A stretch of 61,350 bases of DNA from Gammaproteobacteria bacterium (GTDB lineage Bacteria > Pseudomonadota > Gammaproteobacteria > Methylococcales > Methylococcaceae). The notes under the pieces are model-generated. The model saw only the letters and a list, made by a program, of their open reading frames with translations, made no database searches and was not told the origin of the DNA. The translations under genes were made by a program, and so were the position numbers. Where the stretch lies: contig RFVA01000009.1 in NCBI GenBank assembly GCA_009922685.1, positions 1 through 61,350 on the forward strand. The letters run 5' to 3'. Below, piece by piece: positions 25,590 to 36,937 of this stretch (its first letter is position 1; each line of letters begins with the position of its first letter).

Positions 25590-25593
<4 letters not shown>
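25048..25593 (+). CDS. Gamma carbonic anhydrase-like left-handed beta-helix protein
   Basis: The 181-residue product has the hexapeptide-repeat beta helix of the gamma carbonic anhydrase/YrdA-PaaY family: [40 protein letters not shown], and metal-site histidines in [21 protein letters not shown]. The C-terminal helix ([17 protein letters not shown]) is typical. Many family members lack measurable carbonic anhydrase activity, so the function is left open. It is translated as the last gene of the his run by ATGA overlap and converges on aroE with a four-base overlap. Confidence 0.88.
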
Positions 25594-27457
<1,864 letters not shown>

Positions 27458-27513
27458 TTATTCGAGGCGCAGGGGTTATGATAGGCGGATGTGATTTTCC
27501 TTGGAGAAAGAGT

Positions 27514-28146
27514 ATGAAATCGAAGAACACCCTCTGGGGTTTGAGTGTGTGGCTGATGGCGGGGTGCCTCGGCTTTGTGGGGTTTCAGTCTCTGGCATCG
27601 GCGGAAGAGGCGCTGACGGCGCCGCAGAAAGTCATACAGTTGACCGCGAATCAGTTGCAGGTTTCCTTGCAGAAGCCCGAATATAAAACGAATTTCAAGA
27701 AGGCCACAGGGCTGGTGGATCAGATCATTAATCCCCACGTTGATTTTGATCGGGTATCGGTTTTGGTCTTGGGTAAAAATTGGCGAACAGCCACCCCTGA
27801 ACAACGAGAGCAGTTCAAGCAGGAGTTCCGTATGCTGCTCATAAGGACCTATACGCGGGCCTTCACCGAGTATGCCGACTGGAAGATTCGCTACCTGCCG
27901 ATGGAGGAGGACGCCGGTGAAAAGAAGGTCATGGTTAAAACTGAAATCCTCCCATCAGGAGGTAAGCCGGTCGCGGTCAATTACCGGATGATCCAAGACG
28001 GTAACGACTGGAAGGTTTTCGATATTCTTATCGAGGGCATTAGTCTTCTTCAGAACTATCGGACGAGCTTCAGTGACGAGCTGGAGCAGTCAGGTTCATT
28101 GGATCAGTTGATCTCCCATCTTTCCGAGCGCAACGCAGGAAGTTGA
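27514..28146 (+). CDS. mlaC: MlaC-type periplasmic phospholipid-binding protein
   Basis: This is an MlaC/Ttg2D family protein, which shuttles phospholipids between outer and inner membrane in the Mla system. A signal peptide (WGLSVWLMAGCLGFVGFQSL to SASAEE-like cleavage) is followed by the family run: FDRVSVLVLGKNWRTATPEQ, FRMLLIRTYTRAFTEY, VAVNYRMIQDGNDWKVFDI and EGISLLQNYRTSF. The ATG at 27514 has a GGAG ribosome site at the right distance; the open frame begins at 27478. No mlaA, mlaB, mlaD, mlaE or mlaF gene lies nearby, so it is an orphan here. Confidence 0.9.
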   Translation: MKSKNTLWGLSVWLMAGCLGFVGFQSLASAEEALTAPQKVIQLTANQLQVSLQKPEYKTNFKKATGLVDQIINPHVDFDRVSVLVLGKNWRTATPEQREQFKQEFRMLLIRTYTRAFTEYADWKIRYLPMEEDAGEKKVMVKTEILPSGGKPVAVNYRMIQDGNDWKVFDILIEGISLLQNYRTSFSDELEQSGSLDQLISHLSERNAGS

Positions 28147-28171
28147 GCGGATGGTCTTTAAAGCGATCGGT

Positions 28172-29170
<999 letters not shown>

Positions 29171-29175
29171 CTAAC

Positions 29176-30180
29176 ATGACGAGTAGGGTTTTTCAGTCAC
29201 GCGATGTCCCCTTCAGCCTCTACGAGGAGGTCCTTGAGGTTCTTATGAGGCCCCGTTTTAGCCCCTTGGGACACCTGGTCGAGGGTGTTCTTGAGAGCGC
29301 CTTTGAGGCGGAAGCCCATGGCGATTGGTCTCGTTGGTGTTCCGTACTTAAAAGGCTTCCCGAAGGTCTCTCTGAGGGTGTGAGGCTTGATGGGCCGGCA
29401 GTGACGGTTAAAGGAGCGCTCGATCTAGACCAGCGTCTGGCCCTTGAAGAGGATCTTCGAGGCCTTCATCCGTGGCGCAAGGGGCCTTACGATCTCTTTG
29501 ATGTCTTCATTGATACCGAGTGGCGATCCGATCTCAAGTGGGATCGCCTTTTAGGGGCCATTCAACCCCTTCAAGGGCGAACCGTGCTGGACGTTGGCTG
29601 CGGTAATGGCTATCACCTTTGGCGGATGCTCGGGTCAGGGGCCGCCAGAGCAATCGGGATTGATCCCACCCTTCTGAGTGTCGCTCAATTTTTAGCCGTC
29701 AAGCGATTGGCTGGCCGTTTTCCGGTGGATGTCCTCCCGATGGGTATCGAGGCTTTACCGCCCCAGATGAGGGCTTTCGATACGGTCTTTTCAATGGGCA
29801 TCCTTTACCACCGAAGGTCACCTATGGATCACCTTTTGGAGCTTAAAGGAGCACTTCGGGCGGGGGGGGAGTTGGTCCTTGAGACACTGGTGATTGAGGG
29901 CGGGGAGGGCCAGGTGCTGGTCCCTGAGGATCGTTATGCGCAAATGCGCAATGTCTGGTTTATTCCATCCCCCTTGACCTTGGTTGGATGGCTAAGGCGC
30001 TGTGGCTTCAAAGCGGTACGACTGGTCGATGTCTCGGTCACGACACCGCTTGAACAAAGGCGGACACCCTGGATGCAATTTCAATCTTTGGAGGACTTTC
30101 TGGATCCTTTGGATCCTCAAAGAACCCTTGAGGGGCTCCCTTCACCGCGGCGCGCGATCTTCCTCGCGGAAAGTGCTTGA
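29176..30180 (+). CDS. cmoB: CmoB, tRNA U34 carboxymethyltransferase
   Basis: CmoB transfers the carboxymethyl group from carboxy-SAM to 5-hydroxyuridine at position 34 of tRNA. It has the SAM-like loop VLDVGCGNGYHLWRM, the linker WDRLLGAIQPLQGR, and FDTVFSMGILYHRRSPMDHL, all typical. DTEWRSDLKWDR matches the family substrate-binding segment. Length 334 residues is close to the E. coli enzyme. cmoA, which makes carboxy-SAM and usually lies directly upstream, is not here; it must be elsewhere for the pathway to work. Confidence 0.95.
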   Translation: MTSRVFQSRDVPFSLYEEVLEVLMRPRFSPLGHLVEGVLESAFEAEAHGDWSRWCSVLKRLPEGLSEGVRLDGPAVTVKGALDLDQRLALEEDLRGLHPWRKGPYDLFDVFIDTEWRSDLKWDRLLGAIQPLQGRTVLDVGCGNGYHLWRMLGSGAARAIGIDPTLLSVAQFLAVKRLAGRFPVDVLPMGIEALPPQMRAFDTVFSMGILYHRRSPMDHLLELKGALRAGGELVLETLVIEGGEGQVLVPEDRYAQMRNVWFIPSPLTLVGWLRRCGFKAVRLVDVSVTTPLEQRRTPWMQFQSLEDFLDPLDPQRTLEGLPSPRRAIFLAESA

Positions 30181-30231
30181 AGCGCTGAAGGATCCGCTAC
30201 AATCCTCCCCTTTAAATCGGCAGTGGCAAAG

Positions 30232-31563
30232 ATGAGTACCCCCCGCATTGGTTTTGTCAGCCTTGGCTGCCCCAAGGCCCTGGTCGACAGTGAACGCATC
30301 CTGACTCAGCTGCGAGCTCAGGGTTATGAGCTCGTCAAACACTATCAGGATGCTGATCTCGTCGTGGTGAATACCTGTGGTTTCATTGATGCGGCGGTCG
30401 AGGAGTCGCTCGATGCGATTGGCGAGGCCTTGGAACACAATGGCAAGGTGATTGTGACGGGGTGTCTTGGCGCTCGGGAGGAAGAGATTCGATCAAGACA
30501 TCCCAAAGTGCTCAAGATCACAGGAGCTCATGCCTATGAAGCGGTCGTCGATGCGGTGCACGAACATCTGCCGCCACGCCATGACCCCTTCACGGACCTG
30601 GTTCCGCCAGAGGGCATTAAGCTGACCCCGAGGCACTATGCCTACCTTAAGATTTCTGAAGGCTGTAATCACCGCTGCAGTTTCTGCATCATTCCCTCGA
30701 TGCGGGGGGATCTCCTGAGTCGACCGGTGGGTGAGGTGCTCGGTGAGGCTGAACGACTGGTCCATGCCGGGGTCAAGGAGCTCTTGGTGGTATCGCAGGA
30801 CACCAGCGCCTACGGCGTTGATCGGGGTTACCGGACCGATTTCTGGAATGGGCGGCCGGTTAAGACCCGATTCCTTGAGCTGGCTGCTGCACTGGGTGAG
30901 CTTGATGCCTGGGTCAGGCTTCACTACGTCTATCCCTATCCTCACGTCGATCAGGTGATACCGCTGATGGCGGAGGGCCTCATTCTGCCCTATCTGGATA
31001 TTCCTTTTCAGCATGCCAGCGAACGTATTCTCAAACTGATGAAGCGCCCTGCAGCGGCCGAGAATGCGCTGGCCCGCATCAAGGCGTGGCGGGAGATCTG
31101 CCCTGATCTCACCCTTCGCAGCACCTTTATCGTCGGCTTCCCCGGTGAAACCGAGGAGGAATTTGAGGAACTTCTTGATTTTCTCGATCGGGCACAACTC
31201 GACCGTGTTGGCGCCTTTGCCTATTCCCCCGTCAAAGGGGCGAAGGCCAATGACTTACCGAATCCTGTTGGAGAGGATATCAAAGAGGAACGGCTCGAGC
31301 GCTTTATGGCTTTTCAAACGGCCATCAGTGCAGATCGACTGTCCCGAAAAGTGGGTCAAAGGGTTTGGGTTTTGGTGGATGAAGTCGTCGAAGAAGGGGC
31401 GGTGGCGAGGACTCAGGCGGATGCGCCTGAAATCGATGGGCAAGTGTTTATCGATCGAGCCACTCACCTCAAGGTGGGTGATCAGGTTGAAGTGATCATT
31501 GAAGAGGCCGACGAGCACGACCTTTGGGCGCATCTGGCGCCGATCGCGCCAGAAGGCTCTTAG
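30232..31563 (+). CDS. rimO: RimO, ribosomal protein S12 methylthiotransferase
   Basis: RimO methylthiolates the conserved aspartate of ribosomal protein S12. It has the UPF0004 cysteines ([37 protein letters not shown]), the radical-SAM motif [15 protein letters not shown] and a C-terminal TRAM domain. [15 protein letters not shown] distinguishes RimO from MiaB. I chose the ATG at 30232; a GTG at 30223 is also open. Length 443 residues from the ATG. Only about 50 bases separate it from cmoB. Confidence 0.96.
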   Translation: MSTPRIGFVSLGCPKALVDSERILTQLRAQGYELVKHYQDADLVVVNTCGFIDAAVEESLDAIGEALEHNGKVIVTGCLGAREEEIRSRHPKVLKITGAHAYEAVVDAVHEHLPPRHDPFTDLVPPEGIKLTPRHYAYLKISEGCNHRCSFCIIPSMRGDLLSRPVGEVLGEAERLVHAGVKELLVVSQDTSAYGVDRGYRTDFWNGRPVKTRFLELAAALGELDAWVRLHYVYPYPHVDQVIPLMAEGLILPYLDIPFQHASERILKLMKRPAAAENALARIKAWREICPDLTLRSTFIVGFPGETEEEFEELLDFLDRAQLDRVGAFAYSPVKGAKANDLPNPVGEDIKEERLERFMAFQTAISADRLSRKVGQRVWVLVDEVVEEGAVARTQADAPEIDGQVFIDRATHLKVGDQVEVIIEEADEHDLWAHLAPIAPEGS

Positions 31564-31572
31564 CTTGATGCT

Positions 31573-32055
31573 TCAGTGGTGATGACCACCGGCTCCGTGC
31601 ACATGACCATGTTCCAATTCTTCGTGAGTCGCCTCCCGAATATCGGTCACTTCCACATCGAAATGGAGGGTGATCCCAGCCATGGGGTGGTTACCGTCAA
31701 GAATGACCTCGTCCCCATCGATATCGATGACGGTGACTAGCTGAATCCCATCCGGCGACTGCGCCTGGAACTGCATGCCAGGCTCAATGTCATCGACGCC
31801 TTCGAAGGCGCTGCGCGGAACCGATTGGACCATCTCATTATCTCGAACGCCATAACCGTCTTCGGGGGCGATTTCGATTTTGAAGGTGTCGCCGATCGAG
31901 CGGCCGGTCAGGGCCTTCTCAAGTCCCGGAATAATATTGCCAAAACCATGAAGGTAGGCGAGGGGATCTTGGTCCTTGGAGCTGTCAAGAAGGTCACCCT
32001 CCTCATTCGTCAGGGTGTAGTGAATCATGACAACTTTGTCGTTTGCAATCTGCAT
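31573..32055 (-). CDS. slyD: SlyD-like FKBP peptidyl-prolyl isomerase
   Basis: The 160-residue product has an FKBP domain with an inserted flap domain, as in SlyD/FkpB proteins: VVMIHYTLTNEEGDLLD at the start, GLEKALTGRSIGDTF, APEDGYGVRDNE and LDGNHPMAGITLHFDVEV. The C-terminus ends in a short histidine-rich tail (HGHVHGAGGHHH) that could bind nickel or other metals, like SlyD. The frame is open to 32169, but the ATG at 32055 starts the conserved domain. It diverges from pcnB. Confidence 0.92.
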   Translation of the reverse strand: MQIANDKVVMIHYTLTNEEGDLLDSSKDQDPLAYLHGFGNIIPGLEKALTGRSIGDTFKIEIAPEDGYGVRDNEMVQSVPRSAFEGVDDIEPGMQFQAQSPDGIQLVTVIDIDGDEVILDGNHPMAGITLHFDVEVTDIREATHEELEHGHVHGAGGHHH

Positions 32056-32271
32056 GGGGTTCTCAGTTGGCGTTAAAAAGGTGGCATGATAGCGGTTTTC
32101 ACTAGGGCCGGCACTTTTGCCAGAGCCTTCCCCGTCAGTTAAGATTGCCGGTGGTATCCGTCTTTCCACCCTTCACTTTTAGACACCATTCTGTCCATTC
32201 TCAATTTCATTAAGGGACTTCTGAGGCCGCAAGAGGCGACGGCAGCGTCTGGGGAGCCGGCTGGTTCTGGG

Positions 32272-33576
32272 TTGCCTAGGGTTTATGCGCGCTCGGAACA
32301 CAATATCTCGCGTTCACTGGTCAGTGAGAACGCGTTGAAGGTTCTCTATCGCCTGAAGAAGGAGGGCTATGAGGCCTATCTGGTCGGCGGTTGTGTCCGC
32401 GATCTTCTTTTAGGGCGGGAGCCTAAGGATTTTGATGTGGTCACCGATGCCCATCCTGAAGAAATTCGTCAGGTGTTTAGGAACTGTCGCTTGATTGGTC
32501 GCCGCTTTCGCTTAGCCCATGTCCATTTTGGCCAGGAAATTATCGAAGTCGCTACTTTTAGGGCGCTTCAGGCTGAGGGCTCTCATCACGAGCGGGTTCT
32601 CGAAAATGGTCGCATTCTGAGGGATAACGCCTACGGAACCATTGAGGAAGATGCCTTTCGCCGTGATTTTTCGGTCAACGCGCTTTACTACAACATCAAT
32701 GATTTTTCCGTGGTGGATTTTGTGGGTGGCATGGAGGACCATCGCGCATCGATGATGCGTTTGATTGGTGATCCTGAGAAACGCTTCCGGGAGGATCCGG
32801 TCCGAATGCTCAGAGCGGTGCGCTTCGCCGTTCGTCTCGGATTCAAGATCCATCAACAATCGGCCGAGCCCATCCCGAGGCTTGCCAATCTCCTTCGCGA
32901 AATACCCCCAGCCCGTCTCTTTGATGAAATCATGAAGCTGATGCTGTCGGGTTATGCGGTTCAGAATTTTGAACAACTCCGTCATTTTGGCCTGTTTGGT
33001 GCCCTTTTCCCCGAAACGGAGCGCAGCCTCAGTCGTGAACCTGAAGGTTTTCCACTGACGTTTCTTGCCAAGGCGCTGGAAAGAACGGATGAGCGTCTTG
33101 CGAATGACCAGTCGGTTGCCCCCTACTTCCTCTTTGCGGCCTTACTCTGGGAGCCGGTGAGGGCGCGTGCCGGAAAGTTGATCGAGGGAGGGGAGAATGC
33201 CATCCTGGCCTATCAGGATGCCGGCAATGAGGTGATCAACCGTCAGTTGCGTCTGATTGCCCTCCCTAAGAGCATTGGGATGCCGGTCCGGGAGTTATGG
33301 GCGTTGCAACCTCGTTTTGAAATGATCCAAGGCGGGCGTCCGTTCCGCCTCCTCGGCCATCCGCGCTTTAGGGCGGCTTATGACTTTCTGATTCTTAGGG
33401 CCGAGACGGGTGAGGCTGATCCTGTCTTAGCGGATTGGTGGACCCGTTTCCAAAGTGCCGGGGAAGCGGAACAGAAGTCGATGGTTCGTTCGGGTAACCG
33501 GGCGCCATCATCCCGCAATCGGACCCGCAAGCGAAGGTCACGCAGCAAAACCACTCGGACACCCCCTGTGGCATGA
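32272..33576 (+). CDS. pcnB: PcnB, poly(A) polymerase I (start probably further upstream)
   Basis: PcnB adds poly(A) tails that target RNA for decay. The nucleotidyltransferase core is clear: YLVGGCVRDLLLGREPKDFD with the catalytic Asp pair, RNCRLIGRRFRLAHVHF, DAFRRDFSVNALYYN, and FREDPVRMLRAVRFA. The basic C-terminus (RNRTRKRRSRSKTTR) suits RNA binding. The first conventional start is TTG at 32272, but the frame stays open to 32143 and encodes LNFIKGLLRPQEA, resembling the PcnB N-terminus. No ATG, GTG or TTG is in frame there; ATT codons at 32188, 32197 and 32209 are candidates. E. coli pcnB is known to start with AUU. Confidence 0.93.
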   Translation: MPRVYARSEHNISRSLVSENALKVLYRLKKEGYEAYLVGGCVRDLLLGREPKDFDVVTDAHPEEIRQVFRNCRLIGRRFRLAHVHFGQEIIEVATFRALQAEGSHHERVLENGRILRDNAYGTIEEDAFRRDFSVNALYYNINDFSVVDFVGGMEDHRASMMRLIGDPEKRFREDPVRMLRAVRFAVRLGFKIHQQSAEPIPRLANLLREIPPARLFDEIMKLMLSGYAVQNFEQLRHFGLFGALFPETERSLSREPEGFPLTFLAKALERTDERLANDQSVAPYFLFAALLWEPVRARAGKLIEGGENAILAYQDAGNEVINRQLRLIALPKSIGMPVRELWALQPRFEMIQGGRPFRLLGHPRFRAAYDFLILRAETGEADPVLADWWTRFQSAGEAEQKSMVRSGNRAPSSRNRTRKRRSRSKTTRTPPVA

Positions 33577-33580
33577 TCTC

Positions 33581-34081
33581 ATGACCATGAGAGCGTACAT
33601 AGGTCTGGGTGGTAATCTCGAAAAGCCGCAACAACACCTTCTGGAGGCCCGGCATGAAATTGCCTCGCTCCATGGGGTGGAGGCGCTGGCTTTCTCTCCT
33701 CTTTACCGGAGTGCTCCGATGGGGCCTAGGGATCAGCCGGACTACATCAATGCCGTGATGGCGATCGAGACGCAACTGCCCCCTCTTGAATTGCTGGATA
33801 GTCTCCAGGCCATTGAGGCCGCTCATGGCCGCGTTCGGCAGGGTGAACGCTGGGGGCCGAGGACCCTTGATCTCGATCTCCTCGTGTATGGCGATCGAGA
33901 GATCCAAAGCGAGCGTTTGACGGTGCCGCATCCCGGGATCTCGTTGCGGCGGTTTGTGCTGTTGCCGCTTCATGACATTGAACCCCACCTTGAAATTCCA
34001 GGGTTGGGGTCCCTCGAAAGCTTGCTGGCGGCATGTCCCTCGGATGGTTGGGCCTTGATCTTGGAGGCGGAAGGCGGATAA
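33581..34081 (+). CDS. folK: FolK, HPPK pyrophosphokinase
   Basis: FolK pyrophosphorylates 6-hydroxymethyl-dihydropterin in folate synthesis. Motifs: AYIGLGGNLEKPQQHL, SPLYRSAPMGPRDQPDYINAV in pieces, RWGPRTLDLDLLVYGD with the metal-binding Asp pair, and VPHPGISLRRFVLLPL. The ATG at 33581 is four bases after the pcnB stop; a second ATG follows six bases later. Length 166 residues. pcnB-folK-panB-panC is a common gammaproteobacterial order. Confidence 0.96.
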   Translation: MTMRAYIGLGGNLEKPQQHLLEARHEIASLHGVEALAFSPLYRSAPMGPRDQPDYINAVMAIETQLPPLELLDSLQAIEAAHGRVRQGERWGPRTLDLDLLVYGDREIQSERLTVPHPGISLRRFVLLPLHDIEPHLEIPGLGSLESLLAACPSDGWALILEAEGG

Positions 34082-34085
34082 GGAT

Positions 34086-34868
34086 ATGACGGTTCCTGAA
34101 CTTTTAGAGATGAAAGAACGCGGCCAGCCCATCGTGGCGTTGACCGCCTATGATGCGAGTATGGCCGCCTTAATGGATGAGGCGGGTACCGATATCCTTT
34201 TGGTGGGGGACTCCCTTGGCATGGTGATTCAGGGACATGACACCACCTTGCCGGTGACCCTTGATCAGATGGTCTACCACGGGGCTTGTGTGCGTCGTGG
34301 CCGCTCGAACGCCCTGCAAATTGTTGACCTCCCATTTATGTCGACAGCCACCGAGGTGTTGGCGCTGCATCATGCCGCAAGGCTCATGCAAGAGGGTGGG
34401 GCCCATATGGTTAAACTCGAAGGTGGGCAAGCGGTGGCTCCGATCGTTGCGGCCTTGACCGCCCATCACGTCCCCGTGTGTGGTCATATCGGCTTATTGC
34501 CACAAGCCATCCACCAACTTGGAGGCTATCAGGTCCAGGGCAGGGATCTGATCGCCGCTGAACGCCTCCTGGCAGATGCCTTGAGCCTCGAGGCAGCGGG
34601 AGCCTCCCTTCTGGTTCTTGAATGTATTCCGGCCAGCCTCGCTAAGGACATTACCCGGCGGCTGACCATTCCAACCATAGGCATAGGTGCTGGCGCAGCG
34701 TGTGACGGTCAGGTCTTGGTGGCGTATGACCTGTTGGGTATAAGTCCCCACACCCCGAAGTTCTGCCGCAACTTTATGGTCGGCGCTGAGAGCATCGGCG
34801 ACGCTTTTCATCGCTACGTCAAAGCCGTGCGTGATCGCTCTTTCCCGGCCGCTGAGCACAGCTTCTAG
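34086..34868 (+). CDS. panB: PanB, ketopantoate hydroxymethyltransferase
   Basis: PanB adds a hydroxymethyl group from methylene-tetrahydrofolate to alpha-ketoisovalerate in pantothenate synthesis. Motifs: IVALTAYDASMAALMDEAG, ILLVGDSLGMVIQGHDTTLPVT in pieces, HMVKLEGG, PVCGHIGLLPQ, and TIGIGAGAACDGQVLVAYDLLG. Metal-binding Asp residues and the catalytic Glu (LECIPASLA) are present. Length 260 residues. It lies four bases from folK and three from panC. Confidence 0.97.
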   Translation: MTVPELLEMKERGQPIVALTAYDASMAALMDEAGTDILLVGDSLGMVIQGHDTTLPVTLDQMVYHGACVRRGRSNALQIVDLPFMSTATEVLALHHAARLMQEGGAHMVKLEGGQAVAPIVAALTAHHVPVCGHIGLLPQAIHQLGGYQVQGRDLIAAERLLADALSLEAAGASLLVLECIPASLAKDITRRLTIPTIGIGAGAACDGQVLVAYDLLGISPHTPKFCRNFMVGAESIGDAFHRYVKAVRDRSFPAAEHSF

Positions 34869-34871
34869 TCC

Positions 34872-35723
34872 ATGGAGACTTTCGAGACCATTGAGGGGCT
34901 TAAAAAGGCGGTGGTTGAAATTCGTCGTCGCGGCGAGTCCCTCGCCTTGGTGCCCACGATGGGCCATCTGCATGAAGGTCATTTGCAATTAGTCCGCACG
35001 GCTCGTCAATGGGCCGACCGCGTCATCGTCAGTCTTTACGTCAACCCCTTTCAGTTCGGTCCAGCCGAGGACTTTTCTTCCTACCCCAGAACGCCAGAGG
35101 CAGACGCCGAAGCACTCCTGAGGGAAAACGTTGATGGATTATTCTTGCCGGCGACGGAGGAACTCTACCCTCGCCCCCCAGAGGCGATGACCTTTGTCGA
35201 GGTGCCGGCGCTCTCAGATACCCTTTGCGGGGCCTTCCGACCGGGACATTTTCGGGGGGTTGCGACCGTGGTTCTTAAGCTCTTTCATCTGGTAGAGCCC
35301 GATGTGGCTGTTTTTGGTGAAAAGGACTTCCAGCAGCTCGCCGTGATCAGACGCTTGGTCGAGGATCTCCATCTGCCGATTAAGATCGTAGGCGTACCCA
35401 CGGTGCGTGAGGCCGATGGGTTAGCTAGAAGCTCGCGAAACTCCTACCTCTCAGCGATCGAGAGACCCCTGGCTGGAGCGCTCTTTGGCGCGCTAAATGA
35501 AGCCGCTTCGGCTTTAGATCGGGGGCTGACGGCATACGATGAGATCGCTGCAGAGGGTCGACACGTCCTTGAATCAAAAGGATTCGAAGTGGATTATTTC
35601 GCGATCCGTTGTCTCGATGATCTTGGGATTCCAGGACCTTTAGAGCCGCGCCTCGTCATTCTGGTGGCCGCCCGTCTTGGTCGGACCCGCCTCATCGATA
35701 ACCTCATCGTTCAAAGAGGCTAG
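34872..35723 (+). CDS. panC: PanC, pantothenate synthetase
   Basis: PanC joins pantoate and beta-alanine with ATP. Motifs: ALVPTMGHLHEGHLQLVR with the HxGH signature, YVNPFQFGPAEDFSSYPRT, VFGEKDFQQLAVIRRLV and EADGLARSSRNSYLS. Length 283 residues is standard. Its 3' end overlaps the convergent LysR gene by four bases. The aspartate decarboxylase gene panD is absent from the window. Confidence 0.97.
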   Translation: METFETIEGLKKAVVEIRRRGESLALVPTMGHLHEGHLQLVRTARQWADRVIVSLYVNPFQFGPAEDFSSYPRTPEADAEALLRENVDGLFLPATEELYPRPPEAMTFVEVPALSDTLCGAFRPGHFRGVATVVLKLFHLVEPDVAVFGEKDFQQLAVIRRLVEDLHLPIKIVGVPTVREADGLARSSRNSYLSAIERPLAGALFGALNEAASALDRGLTAYDEIAAEGRHVLESKGFEVDYFAIRCLDDLGIPGPLEPRLVILVAARLGRTRLIDNLIVQRG

Positions 35724-36706
35724 GCTGGATGCGGCGAGCGTCGATGACCGCTCGCAGCGGGCGCTAGGTCCGAAAGAGAGTGCCCAAGGGCCGCCTTAAT
35801 AATATCGTCGCGAACGAATTGATCGGATTCATGACGGACAAATTCCGCAAATTCGGTGGCGACCGCCGATAGGCGTTTACCCGCTCGATGCACAATGAAC
35901 CACTGCCTCAGGATCGGGAAGCACTCCGCGTCAATGACGGTTAGTCGGCCGCTTTCGAGCTCTCTTTCGAGGGTATGAATTGAGACAATCCCGAGTCCAA
36001 GGCCCTCCTCAACCCCTTGCTTGATGGCGGTATTGGTATTCATTTCCATGCTGACGCTGAGGTGAACACCGCGTTCGGCGAGGAAGCGTTCCACCGAGTT
36101 GCGAGTGCCTGAGCCGATCTCGCGCATGATGAAGGTCTCGCAGGACAACTCATTTAAGGGAATCTTCGGTTGGCCGGCCAGCGGATGATTTGAAGGAGCG
36201 ATAATCACCAAGGGGTTGATAAGAAAAGACTCCGCTTCAAGATCTTGATGATCTGGGGGCTGGCCCATGAGCAGCAAGTCTGCCTCATTGTCCTCGAGAT
36301 TCTGAAGAAGTCCTTTTCGGTTGGTGACTTTAAAGCTGACCCGAACTTTAGGGTGGCGACGGCAGAATTCTCCAAGGAGGCGAATGGCGAAGTAGTGGAC
36401 GGTGTTGGCAACCGAGACATTGAGGCGGCCGGTTTCGGTGCCTTTCATTTCTTCAATCAGCTGTTCAGCCTCATTCAGCTGATGCGCGATATTTCGGCTC
36501 AACTGGTAAAGCTCTTCACCGGCTCTCGTTAAATAGATCTTTTTGCCGAGCCGTTCAAAAAGTGGGAGGCCCACGGCCTCCTCAAACTGCTTGATCTGCA
36601 TTGAAACGGCCGGTTGCGTCAAAAACAGTTCCTCAGCCGCGCGGGTAAAGCTGAGGCGGCGCGCGACGCGTTCAAAGACTTCAAGTTGGCGAAGGGTAAT
36701 GTTCAT
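35720..36706 (-). CDS. LysR-type regulator, CbbR-like
   Basis: A 328-residue LysR-type transcription factor with an N-terminal winged helix-turn-helix (LRQLEVFERVARRLSFTRAA then LTQPAVSMQIKQFEEAVG) and a periplasmic-binding-like effector domain. VANTVHYFAIRLLGEFCRRH and the tail resemble CbbR, the regulator of Calvin cycle genes. It is divergent from tkt-fba, the classic LysR arrangement, and no RuBisCO gene is in the window, so it probably controls the transketolase/aldolase genes of sugar phosphate metabolism. The effector is unknown; CbbR proteins respond to metabolites such as NADPH or RuBP. Confidence 0.88.
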   Translation of the reverse strand: MNITLRQLEVFERVARRLSFTRAAEELFLTQPAVSMQIKQFEEAVGLPLFERLGKKIYLTRAGEELYQLSRNIAHQLNEAEQLIEEMKGTETGRLNVSVANTVHYFAIRLLGEFCRRHPKVRVSFKVTNRKGLLQNLEDNEADLLLMGQPPDHQDLEAESFLINPLVIIAPSNHPLAGQPKIPLNELSCETFIMREIGSGTRNSVERFLAERGVHLSVSMEMNTNTAIKQGVEEGLGLGIVSIHTLERELESGRLTVIDAECFPILRQWFIVHRAGKRLSAVATEFAEFVRHESDQFVRDDIIKAALGHSLSDLAPAASGHRRSPHPA

Positions 36707-36736
36707 AGGCTCAGAGGATCAATCATTAGGGAAACA

Positions 36737-36751
36737 TTATCATATCGGTAA
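36737..36751. promoter_or_regulatory. Possible LysR-type operator between cbbR-like gene and tkt
   Basis: TTATCATATCGGTAA contains an inverted TTA/TAA pair with an inner T-N11-A arrangement, the general LysR recognition pattern. It lies 30 bases upstream of the regulator's own start, in the divergent region shared with tkt, where autoregulatory LysR sites usually sit. Short motifs like this occur by chance. Confidence 0.35.
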
Positions 36752-36866
36752 GAAATACTGACTTTTCCTTATGGGTTGAAGCCGCTAGAGTGTGCGGCCG
36801 TTTAGCATCGGTGTCGCCATGGTAGGGCATGGTAACGTCTCAAATCCCATCCAATGTCTGAGGGTC

Positions 36867-36896
36867 GTGACAAATGGGGTGTTGCTGTTAGATAAT
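36867..36896 (+). promoter_or_regulatory. Candidate promoter for tkt-fba
   Basis: GTGACA (36867-36872), an 18-base spacer and GATAAT (36891-36896) form a near-consensus sigma-70 promoter. It lies 41 bases upstream of the tkt start, which has a strong AAGGAG ribosome site. Confidence 0.4.
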
Positions 36897-36937
36897 TGTC
36901 CGTTCCGTATTTATCAACAATCTTTAAGGAGAACATC

